A DNA stretch of 64,000 nt from Roseateles asaccharophilus (GTDB taxonomy: Bacteria > Pseudomonadota > Gammaproteobacteria > Burkholderiales > Burkholderiaceae_C), in the NCBI RefSeq assembly GCF_004362405.1, contig NZ_SNXE01000001.1, forward strand, positions 682,001 through 746,000. Reading direction: 5' to 3'. Under the pieces are notes generated by a model. The model saw only the letters and a program-made list of their open reading frames with translations. It ran no database searches and was not told the DNA's origin. Position numbers and translations under genes: made by a program. Shown here in pieces: positions 8,511 through 17,985 of this stretch (positions are counted from its first letter, which is position 1; every line of letters starts with the position of its first letter).

Positions 8511-10040
8511 TCAGACCACCAGGCTCTGCGCCGCCAGGTACTGCTGCCGATAGGTCTCGAAGTCCACCGTGTCGGCCGCCTCGATGCGGCGTTGTGCGGC
8601 GATGGATTCGGCCGCCATGCGGACATAGCGATCGGTCTGCGCCTCGCTCCAGGGCAGGGCCAGCAGGCGCTGGCGGGTCTGCTCGGACTGGGCGCGGATG
8701 AAGGCCACGTGCGAGTCGCCAAAGTCCTGCTTCATCGCGGCCAGCACGCGGGCCGAGGGCGTCAGCGCGGCGTCGGCCAGGCGGGCCCTGGCCATGGCCA
8801 GGGCCTCGGCGTGCTCGCTGCCGCCCTGCAGGGCATCCAGCTGGGCCGCCAGCGGCGCGCATTGCTCGACGATCTCGGCGCCCCATTCGCGCAGATCGAC
8901 CTCGGCGCCGCCGCGCTGCAGGCGCAGGCCCGGCTCGCGGCCGCGCGCAGCGGTGCGGTGCTGGTTGGCGCCCAGAGCGGCGATTTCCTCGGGCGTGTCC
9001 GGCGCGCTGGCCTGCGTCAGGCAGTGCAGCAGGAACACATCGAGGAAGCGCATGGTCTGGGCATTGATGCCCAGGGGCTCGAAGGGGTCGAGGTCCATGC
9101 AGCGCACCTCGACGTATTCGACGCCGCGCTCGCGCAGGGCATGCAGGGGGCGCTCGCCCTGGCGGATCACGCGCTTGGGACGGATGGTTCCGTAGAACTC
9201 GTTCTCGATCTGCAGCAGGGTGGGGCTGAGCTGGTTGTAGTCGCCGCCGGGGTTGCGCACGCCGATGGCCTCATAGGCAGGGTAGGGACGTGTCAGCGCG
9301 TCTTGCAGCGAGGCGGCATAGCGCTCCAGGCAGTTGTAGCTGACGCACAGCGAGGACTGGGCATCGCTTTGGTAGCCCAGCCGGCCCATGCGCAGCGAGG
9401 TGCCGTAGGGCATGTGGAAGGTGTGGCTGCCCAGGGCCTGCAACTCATGCTGGCGGCCGGCCACGAAGGTGGAGCACAGCGCCGGCGAGGCACCGAAGAG
9501 GTACAGCAGCAGGAAGCTGTGGCGGCGGAAATTGCGGATCAGGCCGAAGTACTGCTCGGTGCTGACTTCGGGCAGGCTCCAGTTGTAGTGGATGCCCGAG
9601 ATGGTCTGCATGCGCCGGCCATAGCGCTGGCCCAGGCCCATGCGGTAGATGCTCTTGGAGCGGCCCACATTGCTGCTGCCGTAGCGGCCCAGTGGAATGG
9701 TCTCGTCGGTGGGCAGGCCGCAGGGCATGGAGCTGACCCACAGGCGCTCCTCGCCCTCGGTCTGCAGCACCTGGTAGACGGCTTGGTGGATTTCCTGCAG
9801 CTCGGCCAGGCAGGCGTCCGCGCTGGCATGGACGCCGGTGATCAGCTCCAGCTGGCTTTCGCTGAAGTCGGTGGTGATCTTGTCGTGCGTCAGCGCCGAG
9901 CCCAGCTGCAGCGGATGTGGCGTCAGCGCCAGCATGCCGCCCGGCAGGGCACGCAGGCTTTCCTTCTCGATGCCTCGACGTATGCCTTGTAGTTGTGTGA
10001 TGGCCGGTGCCTGCGGCGCTTGCTTGGATGCTTCGCTCAT
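8511..10040 (-). CDS. gshA: Glutamate-cysteine ligase
   Basis: 509 residues, close to the ~518 of the Escherichia coli type. It makes gamma-glutamylcysteine from glutamate and cysteine with ATP, the first step of glutathione synthesis in the cytosol. Recognisable blocks: GIRRGIEKESLR at the N-terminus, THDKITTDFSESQLELITG, PCGLPTDETIPLGRYG, GLGQRYGRRMQTISGIHYNWS, and YVEVRCMDLDPF. The family and length are clear. The start ATG at 10040 keeps the usual short lead before the GIEKE block. The ABM protein follows directly. Confidence 0.96.
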   Translation of the reverse strand: MSEASKQAPQAPAITQLQGIRRGIEKESLRALPGGMLALTPHPLQLGSALTHDKITTDFSESQLELITGVHASADACLAELQEIHQAVYQVLQTEGEERLWVSSMPCGLPTDETIPLGRYGSSNVGRSKSIYRMGLGQRYGRRMQTISGIHYNWSLPEVSTEQYFGLIRNFRRHSFLLLYLFGASPALCSTFVAGRQHELQALGSHTFHMPYGTSLRMGRLGYQSDAQSSLCVSYNCLERYAASLQDALTRPYPAYEAIGVRNPGGDYNQLSPTLLQIENEFYGTIRPKRVIRQGERPLHALRERGVEYVEVRCMDLDPFEPLGINAQTMRFLDVFLLHCLTQASAPDTPEEIAALGANQHRTAARGREPGLRLQRGGAEVDLREWGAEIVEQCAPLAAQLDALQGGSEHAEALAMARARLADAALTPSARVLAAMKQDFGDSHVAFIRAQSEQTRQRLLALPWSEAQTDRYVRMAAESIAAQRRIEAADTVDFETYRQQYLAAQSLVV

Positions 10041-10196
10041 GCGGCGGTCCTTGTCGTTCTAGACCGCGGAAGTTACCAGATGCGGATGAAGGGTGCAGCC
10101 ATCGGGCCTTTTTCCGACGGTTCAGCGCCCCGGCCTCCCCGGCCCTGGGGCTACACTGGCCTGAGACTCTCGACGGCAACAGCCGCGGCCACTTCC

Positions 10197-12068
10197 ATGG
10201 ATGAGTTCTGGCGTCTGGTCTTGCATCCGGCCCTGCGCATCTGGCGGCGCGACGGTGACCTGTTGGCCGAAGCCAATGGCGCGGCCAGGCAGTGGGCGGC
10301 ACAGCAGGGCCTCGACGACGCCTCCCAGGAGCGTGCCTGGCAGGCTTTGGCGCCCGAGGTGCTGGCCGTCACCGATGCCCGCAGTCATCGCTGGCGCATG
10401 GAGGGCGCGACCCTGGACTTCGAGGCCCAGGTGCTGCCCGCGGATGAGGGCGCCCTGCTGCTATGGCTGGCGCCGGCGGCCCCCGCGGGTGTCTTGCATG
10501 CCTTGGCGGCCGGTGGGGTGGGTGTGTGGCGGCGGGCACCCGGGCAGCGCACCCAGTGGAGCGATGCGATGTATCACCTGCGCGGCCTGCAGCCCGACGA
10601 TCCCCGTGCCCCGGACGAGCTGGCCCTGCAGTGCCTGCACCCCGAGGATCGCGAACAGTGGCAGCGCATTGCCCGCGACTATGTGGAGGGCACGGGATTT
10701 CGCGAGACGCATGAGTGGGAGTTCCGCGTGCTTTGGCCGGACGACTCACTGCACTGGCTGGTCAGCCGGGGGCGCACAGTCTTCGATGCCCAGGGGCGCC
10801 CGGCCTACATGACCGGGATCAATATGGACGTCACCGAGCGGCGACGTGCCCAGGCCCTGGCCCTAGAGAACGAGCGCCTGGCCCAGCTCAAGCGCACCCA
10901 GTCCGAGTTTCTGGCCCGTGTCAGCCATGAGCTGCGCACGCCCATGAACGCGGTGCTGGGCTTTGCCCAGCTGATGCATTACGACCGCAGCGAGTTCCTC
11001 AGCGAGCGCCAGCACGAGCGCCTGGCGCATATCGAGGGGGCCGGCCGCCATCTGCTGGCCCTGATCGACGATGTGCTGGATCTGGCCAGCCTGGAGGCCG
11101 ACCGCCAGCAGCTACGTGACGAGCCCGTGGCGCTGGACGCGCTGGCCCGCGAAGCCCTGGGCTGGGTGGACGATCAGGCACGGGCCGCCGGCATCAGCCT
11201 GCGTCTGGCGCGCCCGCGTTTGGGCGGCCGGGTGCGTGCGGACCGCCGGCGTCTGGGACAGGTGCTGCTGAATCTGCTGACCAATGCCATCAAGTACAAC
11301 CGGCCCCAGGGCTGGGTGGAGGTGGATGTGCGCGGCAGCGAGCCCGGCTGGGCCGAGGCGGCTTCGGCCCAGTGGGCCCTGTGCGTGCGCGACAGCGGGC
11401 GCGGACTCAGCCCCGAGGCCCGGCAACGCCTGTTCGAGCCCTTCAACCGCCTGGGTGCCGAGCTGGAGGGCATTGCGGGCACGGGCATCGGGCTCAGCAT
11501 TGCGCGCCAGCTCACCGAGCGCATGGGCGGACGCATCGAGGTGGACAGCGAGCCGGGTCGCGGCAGCGAGTTCAGAGTCTGGCTGCCCGCCGATCAAGAA
11601 GACACCCAGCCGGCGCCGCTGGACGAGCTGCCCGCCCTGATCCAGGATCCGGCGCCGGCATCGGGGTGTCGACGCAAGCTGCTCTATATCGAGGACACGC
11701 CGGCCAATCTGCTGCTGGTGCGCCAGCTGATGGCCCTGCGCCCGCAGTTCGAGTTCAGCAGCGCCGACTGCGGCCGCGCCGGCCTGGCCCTGGCCCTGCA
11801 GCTGCGGCCCGATGTGATCCTGCTGGACATGCAGCTGCCCGATCTGCATGGCAGCCAGGTGCTGCGCGCCCTGCGCCTGGCGCCGGAGCTGGCGCACTGC
11901 AAGGTGATCGCGCTCTCGGCCAACGCCCAGGAGCGCGATATCCAGGCCGCCCTGGCCCTGGGCTTTGATGACTACTGGACCAAGCCCCTGGAGATGGGGC
12001 GCTTTCTGCGCGGCCTGGACGATCTGCTGGCGCAGCGGCTTGAGGCGCGGGCGCCGGGGCGGCCCTAG
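10197..12068 (+). CDS. Hybrid sensor histidine kinase, PAS-HisKA-HATPase-REC
   Basis: 623 residues from the ATG at 10197 (MDEFWRL); the frame is open further upstream over the gshA promoter. No membrane segment or signal peptide is seen, so it is probably cytoplasmic. A PAS/PAC region covers about 90-215 and ends TGINMDVTERRRAQ. HisKA has HELRTPMN with the phospho-acceptor His near 244. The HATPase follows with NAIKYN, DSGRGLS and GTGIGLSIA. A C-terminal receiver (about 495-610) has LLDMQLPD with the Asp near 544 and ends near YWTKPLEMG. The output partner is not adjacent. Its stop codon overlaps that of the convergent SulP gene. Confidence 0.88.
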   Translation: MDEFWRLVLHPALRIWRRDGDLLAEANGAARQWAAQQGLDDASQERAWQALAPEVLAVTDARSHRWRMEGATLDFEAQVLPADEGALLLWLAPAAPAGVLHALAAGGVGVWRRAPGQRTQWSDAMYHLRGLQPDDPRAPDELALQCLHPEDREQWQRIARDYVEGTGFRETHEWEFRVLWPDDSLHWLVSRGRTVFDAQGRPAYMTGINMDVTERRRAQALALENERLAQLKRTQSEFLARVSHELRTPMNAVLGFAQLMHYDRSEFLSERQHERLAHIEGAGRHLLALIDDVLDLASLEADRQQLRDEPVALDALAREALGWVDDQARAAGISLRLARPRLGGRVRADRRRLGQVLLNLLTNAIKYNRPQGWVEVDVRGSEPGWAEAASAQWALCVRDSGRGLSPEARQRLFEPFNRLGAELEGIAGTGIGLSIARQLTERMGGRIEVDSEPGRGSEFRVWLPADQEDTQPAPLDELPALIQDPAPASGCRRKLLYIEDTPANLLLVRQLMALRPQFEFSSADCGRAGLALALQLRPDVILLDMQLPDLHGSQVLRALRLAPELAHCKVIALSANAQERDIQAALALGFDDYWTKPLEMGRFLRGLDDLLAQRLEARAPGRP

Positions 12069-13717
12069 TCCTGCGCTTCCATGCCCTGGTGGTGGCTCAG
12101 GAAGAGCCGGCCGCGGAACCAGCGCTCCCAGTGGCCGGCGCGCAGCCGGTCCAGCACCGGGCCCTTGACCTCGCTGAGGTCCAGGCGAATTTCTCGCCGG
12201 GCTAGGGTGTCGTGCAGCTCGCGCAGGGCCTCCAGGCCGCTGAAATCGATGGCGTTGACCGGCGTCATCTGCAGCACCACGCGCCGGGTCTCGGGGTGGG
12301 GGGCCAGATAGGTCTGCACCACATCGGTCAGGCTGCGGGCATTGGTGAAGAGCAGGCTCTCGTCGATGCGCAGGGCCAGCACGCCGGGCAGGCGCTCGAC
12401 CTCGTAGCGGTCCACATTGCGGTAATGCTCGGTGCCGGGCACGCGGCCCAGCAGGGCCACATGGGGCCGTGCGGTGCGCTGCAGCAGCAGGGCGATGGAG
12501 CCCAGCACGCCCAGGCCCAGGGCGGCGGTGACGCTCCAGCACAGCACCATCAGGCTGACCGCCACCATCAGCAGCCCTTCGGGCTTGGCGTAGCGCCAGG
12601 CATCGCGGTAGGGGCCCAGCTTCAGGCCCGAGAGCACGGCCACCAGAATGGTGGCGCCCAGCACCGCCTTGGGCAGCAGGGCCAGGGGGCCGGCCAGGGC
12701 CAGCATGGCGCCGCCCATGGCGAAGGCGATGAAGACGCCGGTCATGCGGGTGCGGCTGCCGGCATCGGCCATCAGCACGCTGCGCGAGAAGCTGGCCGCC
12801 ACCGGCATGCCACCGCTCAGTGCCGCGGCCATATTGGCGCCTGCCAGGCCGCGCAGCTCGGCACGGGCGTCGATGCGCACATTGGCGCGCCGGCCCAGGG
12901 ACTCGGCCACCACCAGGCTGGAGACATAGCCCACCAGGGCCACCATCAGGGCGCCGGGCAGCATGGCCAGCCAGAGCTGGGCATCCAGGCGTGGCAGCGA
13001 CAGGCCCAGATGCAGGGGCGGCAGGGTGCCCACCAGGGGCACGCCGCGGCTCAGGGCATCGCTGGCCGCGGCCAGGGCCATGGCGCCTAGCAGCACGGCC
13101 AGCGGCGCCAGGCGCGCCCACATGCCGCGCAGCCAGCGCCTGGCGGCCAGCAGCAGCAGCAGGGCCGCCAGACCATAGGCGGCGGCCAGGGGCTGGAAGG
13201 CGAAGCCGCTGGCCGCGGCGCTTTCCAGCAGGGCCGGCAGCTCAAAGCCCTTGGCCGGGCTGCCCAGCAGCACCGGCAGCTGGCTGGCCGCGATGGAGAG
13301 GGTGGCGCCGGTTTCGAAGCCGTGCAGCACCGGCACGCTGAGCAAGGCCGCCAGCGCATCCAGGCGCAGGGCGGCGGCCAGGGCCAGGATGATGCCCACC
13401 TCGGCCGCCAGCACCAGGGCTGCCTCGCTGGGGCTGACGCCCGGCGGCGCCTGGGCCAGGGTCTGGGCAATCACCAGGGCCAGCACCGCCACCGGGCCCA
13501 GGCCCAGATGCGGGCTGGAACCCAGGGCGGCATAGGCCATCAGGGGCAGCAGGCTGGCGTACAGGCCCACCTGCGGCGGCAGCCCGGCGAGCATGGCATA
13601 GGCAATGCTCTGCGGGATCAGCAGCACGCTGACGACCAGGGCCGCCAGCAGGTCTTCGCGCAGATATTGCTGGCGGTAGGTGCGCCAACCGCCTTGGGGT
13701 GCTGGATCTCGCGTCAT
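12065..13717 (-). CDS. SulP-family anion transporter with STAS domain
   Basis: 550 residues from the ATG at 13717 (MTRDPAPQ); an open upstream stretch is ignored because it lies over the next gene's end. The early SulP motif appears as LLIPQSIAYAMLAGLPPQVGLYASLLP. About ten or more membrane segments follow, with the Pro/Gly-rich GGMPVAASFSRS block. A C-terminal STAS domain from about 430 includes VLALRIDESLLFTNA and MTPVNAIDFSGLEAL. The family moves sulfate, bicarbonate or dicarboxylates; the substrate cannot be told from sequence. It is a lone gene. Confidence 0.9.
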   Translation of the reverse strand: MTRDPAPQGGWRTYRQQYLREDLLAALVVSVLLIPQSIAYAMLAGLPPQVGLYASLLPLMAYAALGSSPHLGLGPVAVLALVIAQTLAQAPPGVSPSEAALVLAAEVGIILALAAALRLDALAALLSVPVLHGFETGATLSIAASQLPVLLGSPAKGFELPALLESAAASGFAFQPLAAAYGLAALLLLLAARRWLRGMWARLAPLAVLLGAMALAAASDALSRGVPLVGTLPPLHLGLSLPRLDAQLWLAMLPGALMVALVGYVSSLVVAESLGRRANVRIDARAELRGLAGANMAAALSGGMPVAASFSRSVLMADAGSRTRMTGVFIAFAMGGAMLALAGPLALLPKAVLGATILVAVLSGLKLGPYRDAWRYAKPEGLLMVAVSLMVLCWSVTAALGLGVLGSIALLLQRTARPHVALLGRVPGTEHYRNVDRYEVERLPGVLALRIDESLLFTNARSLTDVVQTYLAPHPETRRVVLQMTPVNAIDFSGLEALRELHDTLARREIRLDLSEVKGPVLDRLRAGHWERWFRGRLFLSHHQGMEAQD

Positions 13718-13766
13718 GCTCAATTCTGTAGCTCCATGGCGGGACGAAGGCGGCGAGTATGCCCGC

Positions 13767-15779
13767 TCAGGGGCCCGGGATGTGCTGCAGGCGCACACGC
13801 TGCGACCGGCAGGCGGCGTCGAAGTCGGCCTCGATCTCGCTGAGCACCGCGGCATCTCGGGCGTCCACCGCCGCCAGGCCCACGGCCTGGTTGCGGCCCT
13901 GGGCCTTGGCGGTGTAGAGCACCATATCGGCCCAGTTCACGGCCTGCTCCCAATGCTGGCGCAGCTTGGCCGGGGGCAGGGGGAAATGCGCAAAGCCTAT
14001 GGAGACGGTCACGCGCAGGGGGCCGTTGTCGGTGGCCACGGGCTGGCTGCCCACGCTGTTCAGCACCCGCTCGGCCAGGCGCGCCAGATCGGCGGGCTCC
14101 ACATTGGGGGTGAAGACCAGAAACTCCTCGCCGCCCCAGCGCACCACCAGATCCTGGTCCCGCACCGAGCTGCGTATACGCTGGGCCACCTCACGGATCA
14201 CCGCATCGCCGGCCGCGTGGCCATGCTGATCGTTCACATGCTTGAAGTGGTCGATATCGATCATCAGCAGCCCGCCGGCGAAGAGCTGCTCGGACTGCTG
14301 CTGCATCACGGCCAGGAAGTGGCGGCGGTTGGCCAGATCGGTGAGCGGGTCGCGCTCGCTCTGGGCGCGTAGCAGCTGCTGATTGGCCTTGAGCTGGCGA
14401 TTGGCCGCGCGCACCCGCTGCAGCATCACCACCACCAGCACCAGGGACAGGCCCAGCAGCACCGCCAGCGCCAGTCCCACGCCTTGGGCCATGGCATGGT
14501 TGGCCAGCTGCTGGTCCTTGAGGCTGCGCTCCCGCGTCAGCAGCTCCAGATCACGTTGTTTGCGCTCGCTGTCGTACTTGAGCTGCAGCTGCTGCATTTG
14601 CGCCTCGCGCTGGCTGGCGTGGATCTGGGCCGATAGCTCGCGCTCCGCATGGAACACGGTGATGGCCTCCCGGGCTTGGCCGCTGCTGGCCCAGGCGTGA
14701 CCGATCTCGCGCAGCTCCTCGGCGCGGCGGGCCGGGTCCGGCAGCTCGCGTGCCAGTTGCTCGGCCCGCACCAGCTCGCGGCGGGCAGCCTCAAACTGCC
14801 GCTGCAGCAGCAGGGCCACGGCCAGGTTGTGGCGCAGGGTGCGCTCCAGCCGGAGGTCCTTGAAGGCCAGCACCACGGGCAGGGCCAGGCGCGCCTCGCG
14901 AACGGCCAAGGCTGGCCGTCCGCTGTGCATATGCAGATCCGCCAGATTGACACGTATCTGAGCCTCGGTGCGCGGGGCGTCGGCCTGCTGCGCCAGGGCC
15001 AGCGCCTCCTCGTAGCCGTTCAGCACACCTTGTGCGTCGCCTCGCTTGGAGGCCACGATGGCCTCGGACTGCTTGACCCGAGCCAGGGTGCCGGGCAGCT
15101 CTTTCGCCTGCTCCTGCGCTGCGATCAGCCAGCGCCTGGCGGCATCGGGCTGGTCCTGGTCCTGGCTCAGCACAGCCAGTCTGTTGAGACTGATGGCGCT
15201 CAGATGTCGGTCTGCACCAGCCTGGGCGAGCGCCAGCGAGCGCCTCAGAATGGACTCGGCCTCCGCCAGCCGCCCTTGTGCGCTTTGCTCGCGCTCCAGG
15301 ACGCGCAGTGCGGACCAGACAGCGCGAAACTCGCACTGCCCTCGCTCGATGGCCTGCGCCAGACCCTGATCCCGGCAGCCGGCCTCCAGGCTCTGCAGGC
15401 TGGCGCGCGCGAGCTCGGCCGCCTCGGCCCGACGCCCCAGGCGATCAGCGATCAGCGCGCGCAGCAGCAGGCCCAGAGCCTGGCCTTGCGGCTCGCCTTC
15501 CAAGATGCCGGCGATGGCCTCGGCCCCCTGAATGTCCCCGCGGTGTACCAGGATCTGGCCCTCGGCCAACGTGAATCCCAGTGCGTTGCCCGCGGGGCGG
15601 GACTGCCGCAAGGCCTGCAAGGCCTCAAGGGCTGCATCGGGCCGGTCGTAGGCCCGCGCCACCAGATGCGACAGCTCACGGTCGAGCTCGCGGTCCAGCG
15701 CGGCGGCCAGGCGCGTCTCGGCCTGGGCGAGCAGGGGGGCGCAAAGACTGAGCAAGAAGACGAGCAGCCGGCGATTCAT
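13767..15779 (-). CDS. TPR-GGDEF diguanylate cyclase, periplasmic sensor
   Basis: 670 residues. A signal peptide (MNRRLLVFLL...AQA, about 20 residues) leads into a periplasmic region of TPR-like helices to about 415, then a single membrane segment (AQGVGLALAVLLGLSLVLVV). A cytoplasmic coiled linker follows and then the GGDEF domain with DPLTDLANRRHF and an intact WGGEEF near 548, so it should make cyclic di-GMP. An RxxD inhibitory site is not obvious. The start overlaps the stop of the upstream paralogue (ATGA), so the two are coupled and look like a tandem duplication. Confidence 0.9.
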   Translation of the reverse strand: MNRRLLVFLLSLCAPLLAQAETRLAAALDRELDRELSHLVARAYDRPDAALEALQALRQSRPAGNALGFTLAEGQILVHRGDIQGAEAIAGILEGEPQGQALGLLLRALIADRLGRRAEAAELARASLQSLEAGCRDQGLAQAIERGQCEFRAVWSALRVLEREQSAQGRLAEAESILRRSLALAQAGADRHLSAISLNRLAVLSQDQDQPDAARRWLIAAQEQAKELPGTLARVKQSEAIVASKRGDAQGVLNGYEEALALAQQADAPRTEAQIRVNLADLHMHSGRPALAVREARLALPVVLAFKDLRLERTLRHNLAVALLLQRQFEAARRELVRAEQLARELPDPARRAEELREIGHAWASSGQAREAITVFHAERELSAQIHASQREAQMQQLQLKYDSERKQRDLELLTRERSLKDQQLANHAMAQGVGLALAVLLGLSLVLVVVMLQRVRAANRQLKANQQLLRAQSERDPLTDLANRRHFLAVMQQQSEQLFAGGLLMIDIDHFKHVNDQHGHAAGDAVIREVAQRIRSSVRDQDLVVRWGGEEFLVFTPNVEPADLARLAERVLNSVGSQPVATDNGPLRVTVSIGFAHFPLPPAKLRQHWEQAVNWADMVLYTAKAQGRNQAVGLAAVDARDAAVLSEIEADFDAACRSQRVRLQHIPGP

Positions 15780-17857
15780 GGCGCGCCCTCCAGAACCGGG
15801 CCATTGATGGCGACCAGGCCGACGCGGCCCTGCTGCCAGGCCTGCTCCAGCTGCCGTGCCAGGGCGTCCAGCTCCTGCTCGTTGCGGGCATCGGCATGCT
15901 CCACGCCATAGGCCTTGTTGCGCCCATGCGCCTTGGCCATGTACATCACGGTGTCCACCAGATCGATGGCACGTTCCCAGCCCAGGCTCAGTCCATGCGG
16001 GGCGACGGGGAAGCTGGCAAAACCGATGGAGGCGCTGATGGGCACGGCCACCGCGCCATGTTGCACCGGCAGGGCCAGCAGCCTGAGCAGGCGCTGGGCC
16101 AGGGTGCTGGCGCCCTCGGCTTCGCGCGAGGGCACGATGATCAGGAACTCCTCGCCGCCCCAGCGCACCACCAGATCGTCCTCGCGCAGCGCGCTGCGCA
16201 GGCGCCGGGCCACCTCGATCAGCACGCTGTCGCCGGCGGCATGACCCCATTGATCGTTGATGCGCTTGAAGTGGTCGATGTCGATGAGGTAGACGGTGCC
16301 CGACAGCCCGCCGGCATCCGCCAGGCGCTTGATCGCGGCCTGGAAGTGGCGGCGGTTGGACAGGCCGGTGAGCGGGTCGCGTTCGCTTTGCAGCTTCAGG
16401 CTTTCATTGCTGCTGGCCAGGGCGGCATTGGTGCGCCTGATGCGGCGGTAGCTCATGCCCAGCAGCACGGCGCAGATCAGCACGCAAGCCGCCAGCGTGG
16501 CCCAGAGCTTGATTTCCAGCTCATGGGCGCGGATACGCTCGGCCTTGAGGCTGTTGTCATGGTTGAGCAGCTCGATCTCCTTGGCGCGCCGCTCGGCCTC
16601 GTAGCTGGCCTGGGTTTCGAGCACCGTCTTGCGCGTGTCTTCGCGCAGCACCTGGTCAATCAGGCGGCGGTAGGCGTGGTGGGCCTCGATGGCGCCGCCC
16701 CAATCGCCCGCCTTCTCCAGGTACTGACCCAGCTCGCGCCAGCCTTCAGCCGCATAGGCCAGGGCGCCCTGCTGTTCGTCCAGGGTGATGGCTTGGCGCA
16801 CATCGCGTGTGCCCTCGGCCACACGCTTGAGACCGATCTTGGCCAGGCCCATATTGTGCAAAGCCAGGACCTCGATGCTCAGGGCCTGTTCCCGCCGGGC
16901 CAGGGGCAGGGCCTGGCTGGCCAGCTCTAGGGCGCGTTCGTACTCGCCGCGGCGCAGATGATGGTCGCTGTAGTTGGCCAGTGACAGGGCCAGGGCGCCG
17001 TCGGCACCGGCCTCCCGGGCGTATTGCAGCGCCTGCTCCCAGGCCCGCTGGGTGTGGCTGGGGTCGGCGTCCTGGGCATAGGCGATACCGCGCATCGTGA
17101 AGATGCTGTGCATCAGCAGCGGTGCCGGATCCTCCTTGGCAGCGGCCAGGGCCTCGGCGCTGGCGCGCTGGGCCTGCTCGGGTTGCTGGGCGCGGGTATA
17201 GGCATAGGACAGCTCGTTGAGCGCCACGGCACGGCGCCAGGACTGGCCCATGCTGTCGGCCTGCTTGACGGCTTCCAGCGCCATGCTCAGGGCCTCATCC
17301 AGCATGCCGCTGTCGGACTTGATGGAGGCCCAGGCCAGACGTGCCCGCCAAAGAATCTGGGGGCTGAGCTGTTGTTGCTGCTGGGACTTCAGCGCCTGCA
17401 TGGCCAGGGCGGCGACCGCCTCACGCAGATCACCGCGCACCTGATGGTCCAGCGCCCGCATGGTGGCAATCGCCAGCTCGGCGGAGGGCTGCGCAGCGGG
17501 CAGGGGCCAGTGATCGAGGTCCCGCTGCACGGCCTCGAGGGTCGGGCGATCACGGTTGTAGGCGGCCATCAGGCCGCGCAGGGCCAGAAGCTCCAGCCGC
17601 TCGGCACTGGCCGGCTGCGTGCTGGCCTGCAATGCCTGCAGGCGCTGCTCGCTCTCCCGTGCCCGCGCCCGGCCCTCGCGCTCGATGCGGCCGAACTCCT
17701 GCCAGATCGCCTGTTGTGCTTCGCTCTGCGTCGCGGAGGCAGGGGGTGGCGTGTCGGTGTCGCGCTGGCAGGCGCTCAGGCCCAGGCTGACAGCCAGCAG
17801 CAAGGCGGCGATATGGCTGCGCCCGGCCCGGGGCTGGCAGAGGCTCGGTCGATTCAT
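15776..17857 (-). CDS. TPR-GGDEF diguanylate cyclase, probable lipoprotein
   Basis: 693 residues, the same plan as the downstream gene: N-terminal export signal, periplasmic TPR helices, membrane segment (LWATLAACVLICAVLLGMSY) near 445, then GGDEF with DPLTGLSNRRHF and WGGEEF near 566. The N-terminus reads VSLGLSACQ, a lipobox-like site. It may be lipid-anchored, or the Cys may sit in an ordinary signal. It is first in the coupled pair and probably owns the promoter, which should lie in the 128-base gap before the SDR gene. The two sensor regions differ, which suggests different ligands feeding the same second messenger. Confidence 0.88.
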   Translation of the reverse strand: MNRPSLCQPRAGRSHIAALLLAVSLGLSACQRDTDTPPPASATQSEAQQAIWQEFGRIEREGRARARESEQRLQALQASTQPASAERLELLALRGLMAAYNRDRPTLEAVQRDLDHWPLPAAQPSAELAIATMRALDHQVRGDLREAVAALAMQALKSQQQQQLSPQILWRARLAWASIKSDSGMLDEALSMALEAVKQADSMGQSWRRAVALNELSYAYTRAQQPEQAQRASAEALAAAKEDPAPLLMHSIFTMRGIAYAQDADPSHTQRAWEQALQYAREAGADGALALSLANYSDHHLRRGEYERALELASQALPLARREQALSIEVLALHNMGLAKIGLKRVAEGTRDVRQAITLDEQQGALAYAAEGWRELGQYLEKAGDWGGAIEAHHAYRRLIDQVLREDTRKTVLETQASYEAERRAKEIELLNHDNSLKAERIRAHELEIKLWATLAACVLICAVLLGMSYRRIRRTNAALASSNESLKLQSERDPLTGLSNRRHFQAAIKRLADAGGLSGTVYLIDIDHFKRINDQWGHAAGDSVLIEVARRLRSALREDDLVVRWGGEEFLIIVPSREAEGASTLAQRLLRLLALPVQHGAVAVPISASIGFASFPVAPHGLSLGWERAIDLVDTVMYMAKAHGRNKAYGVEHADARNEQELDALARQLEQAWQQGRVGLVAINGPVLEGAP

Positions 17858-17985
17858 CGCGCGCGGCGGCGGTTCCCTTGTCTTTATGCCTGCAGTGTAG
17901 AAGTATGGGCGGCCCGCACAGACTGGGGTGCGCCCTAGACGGGCGAGCGTGGTGAATATGCACGTTTGACCGTGCGATGACCGGC

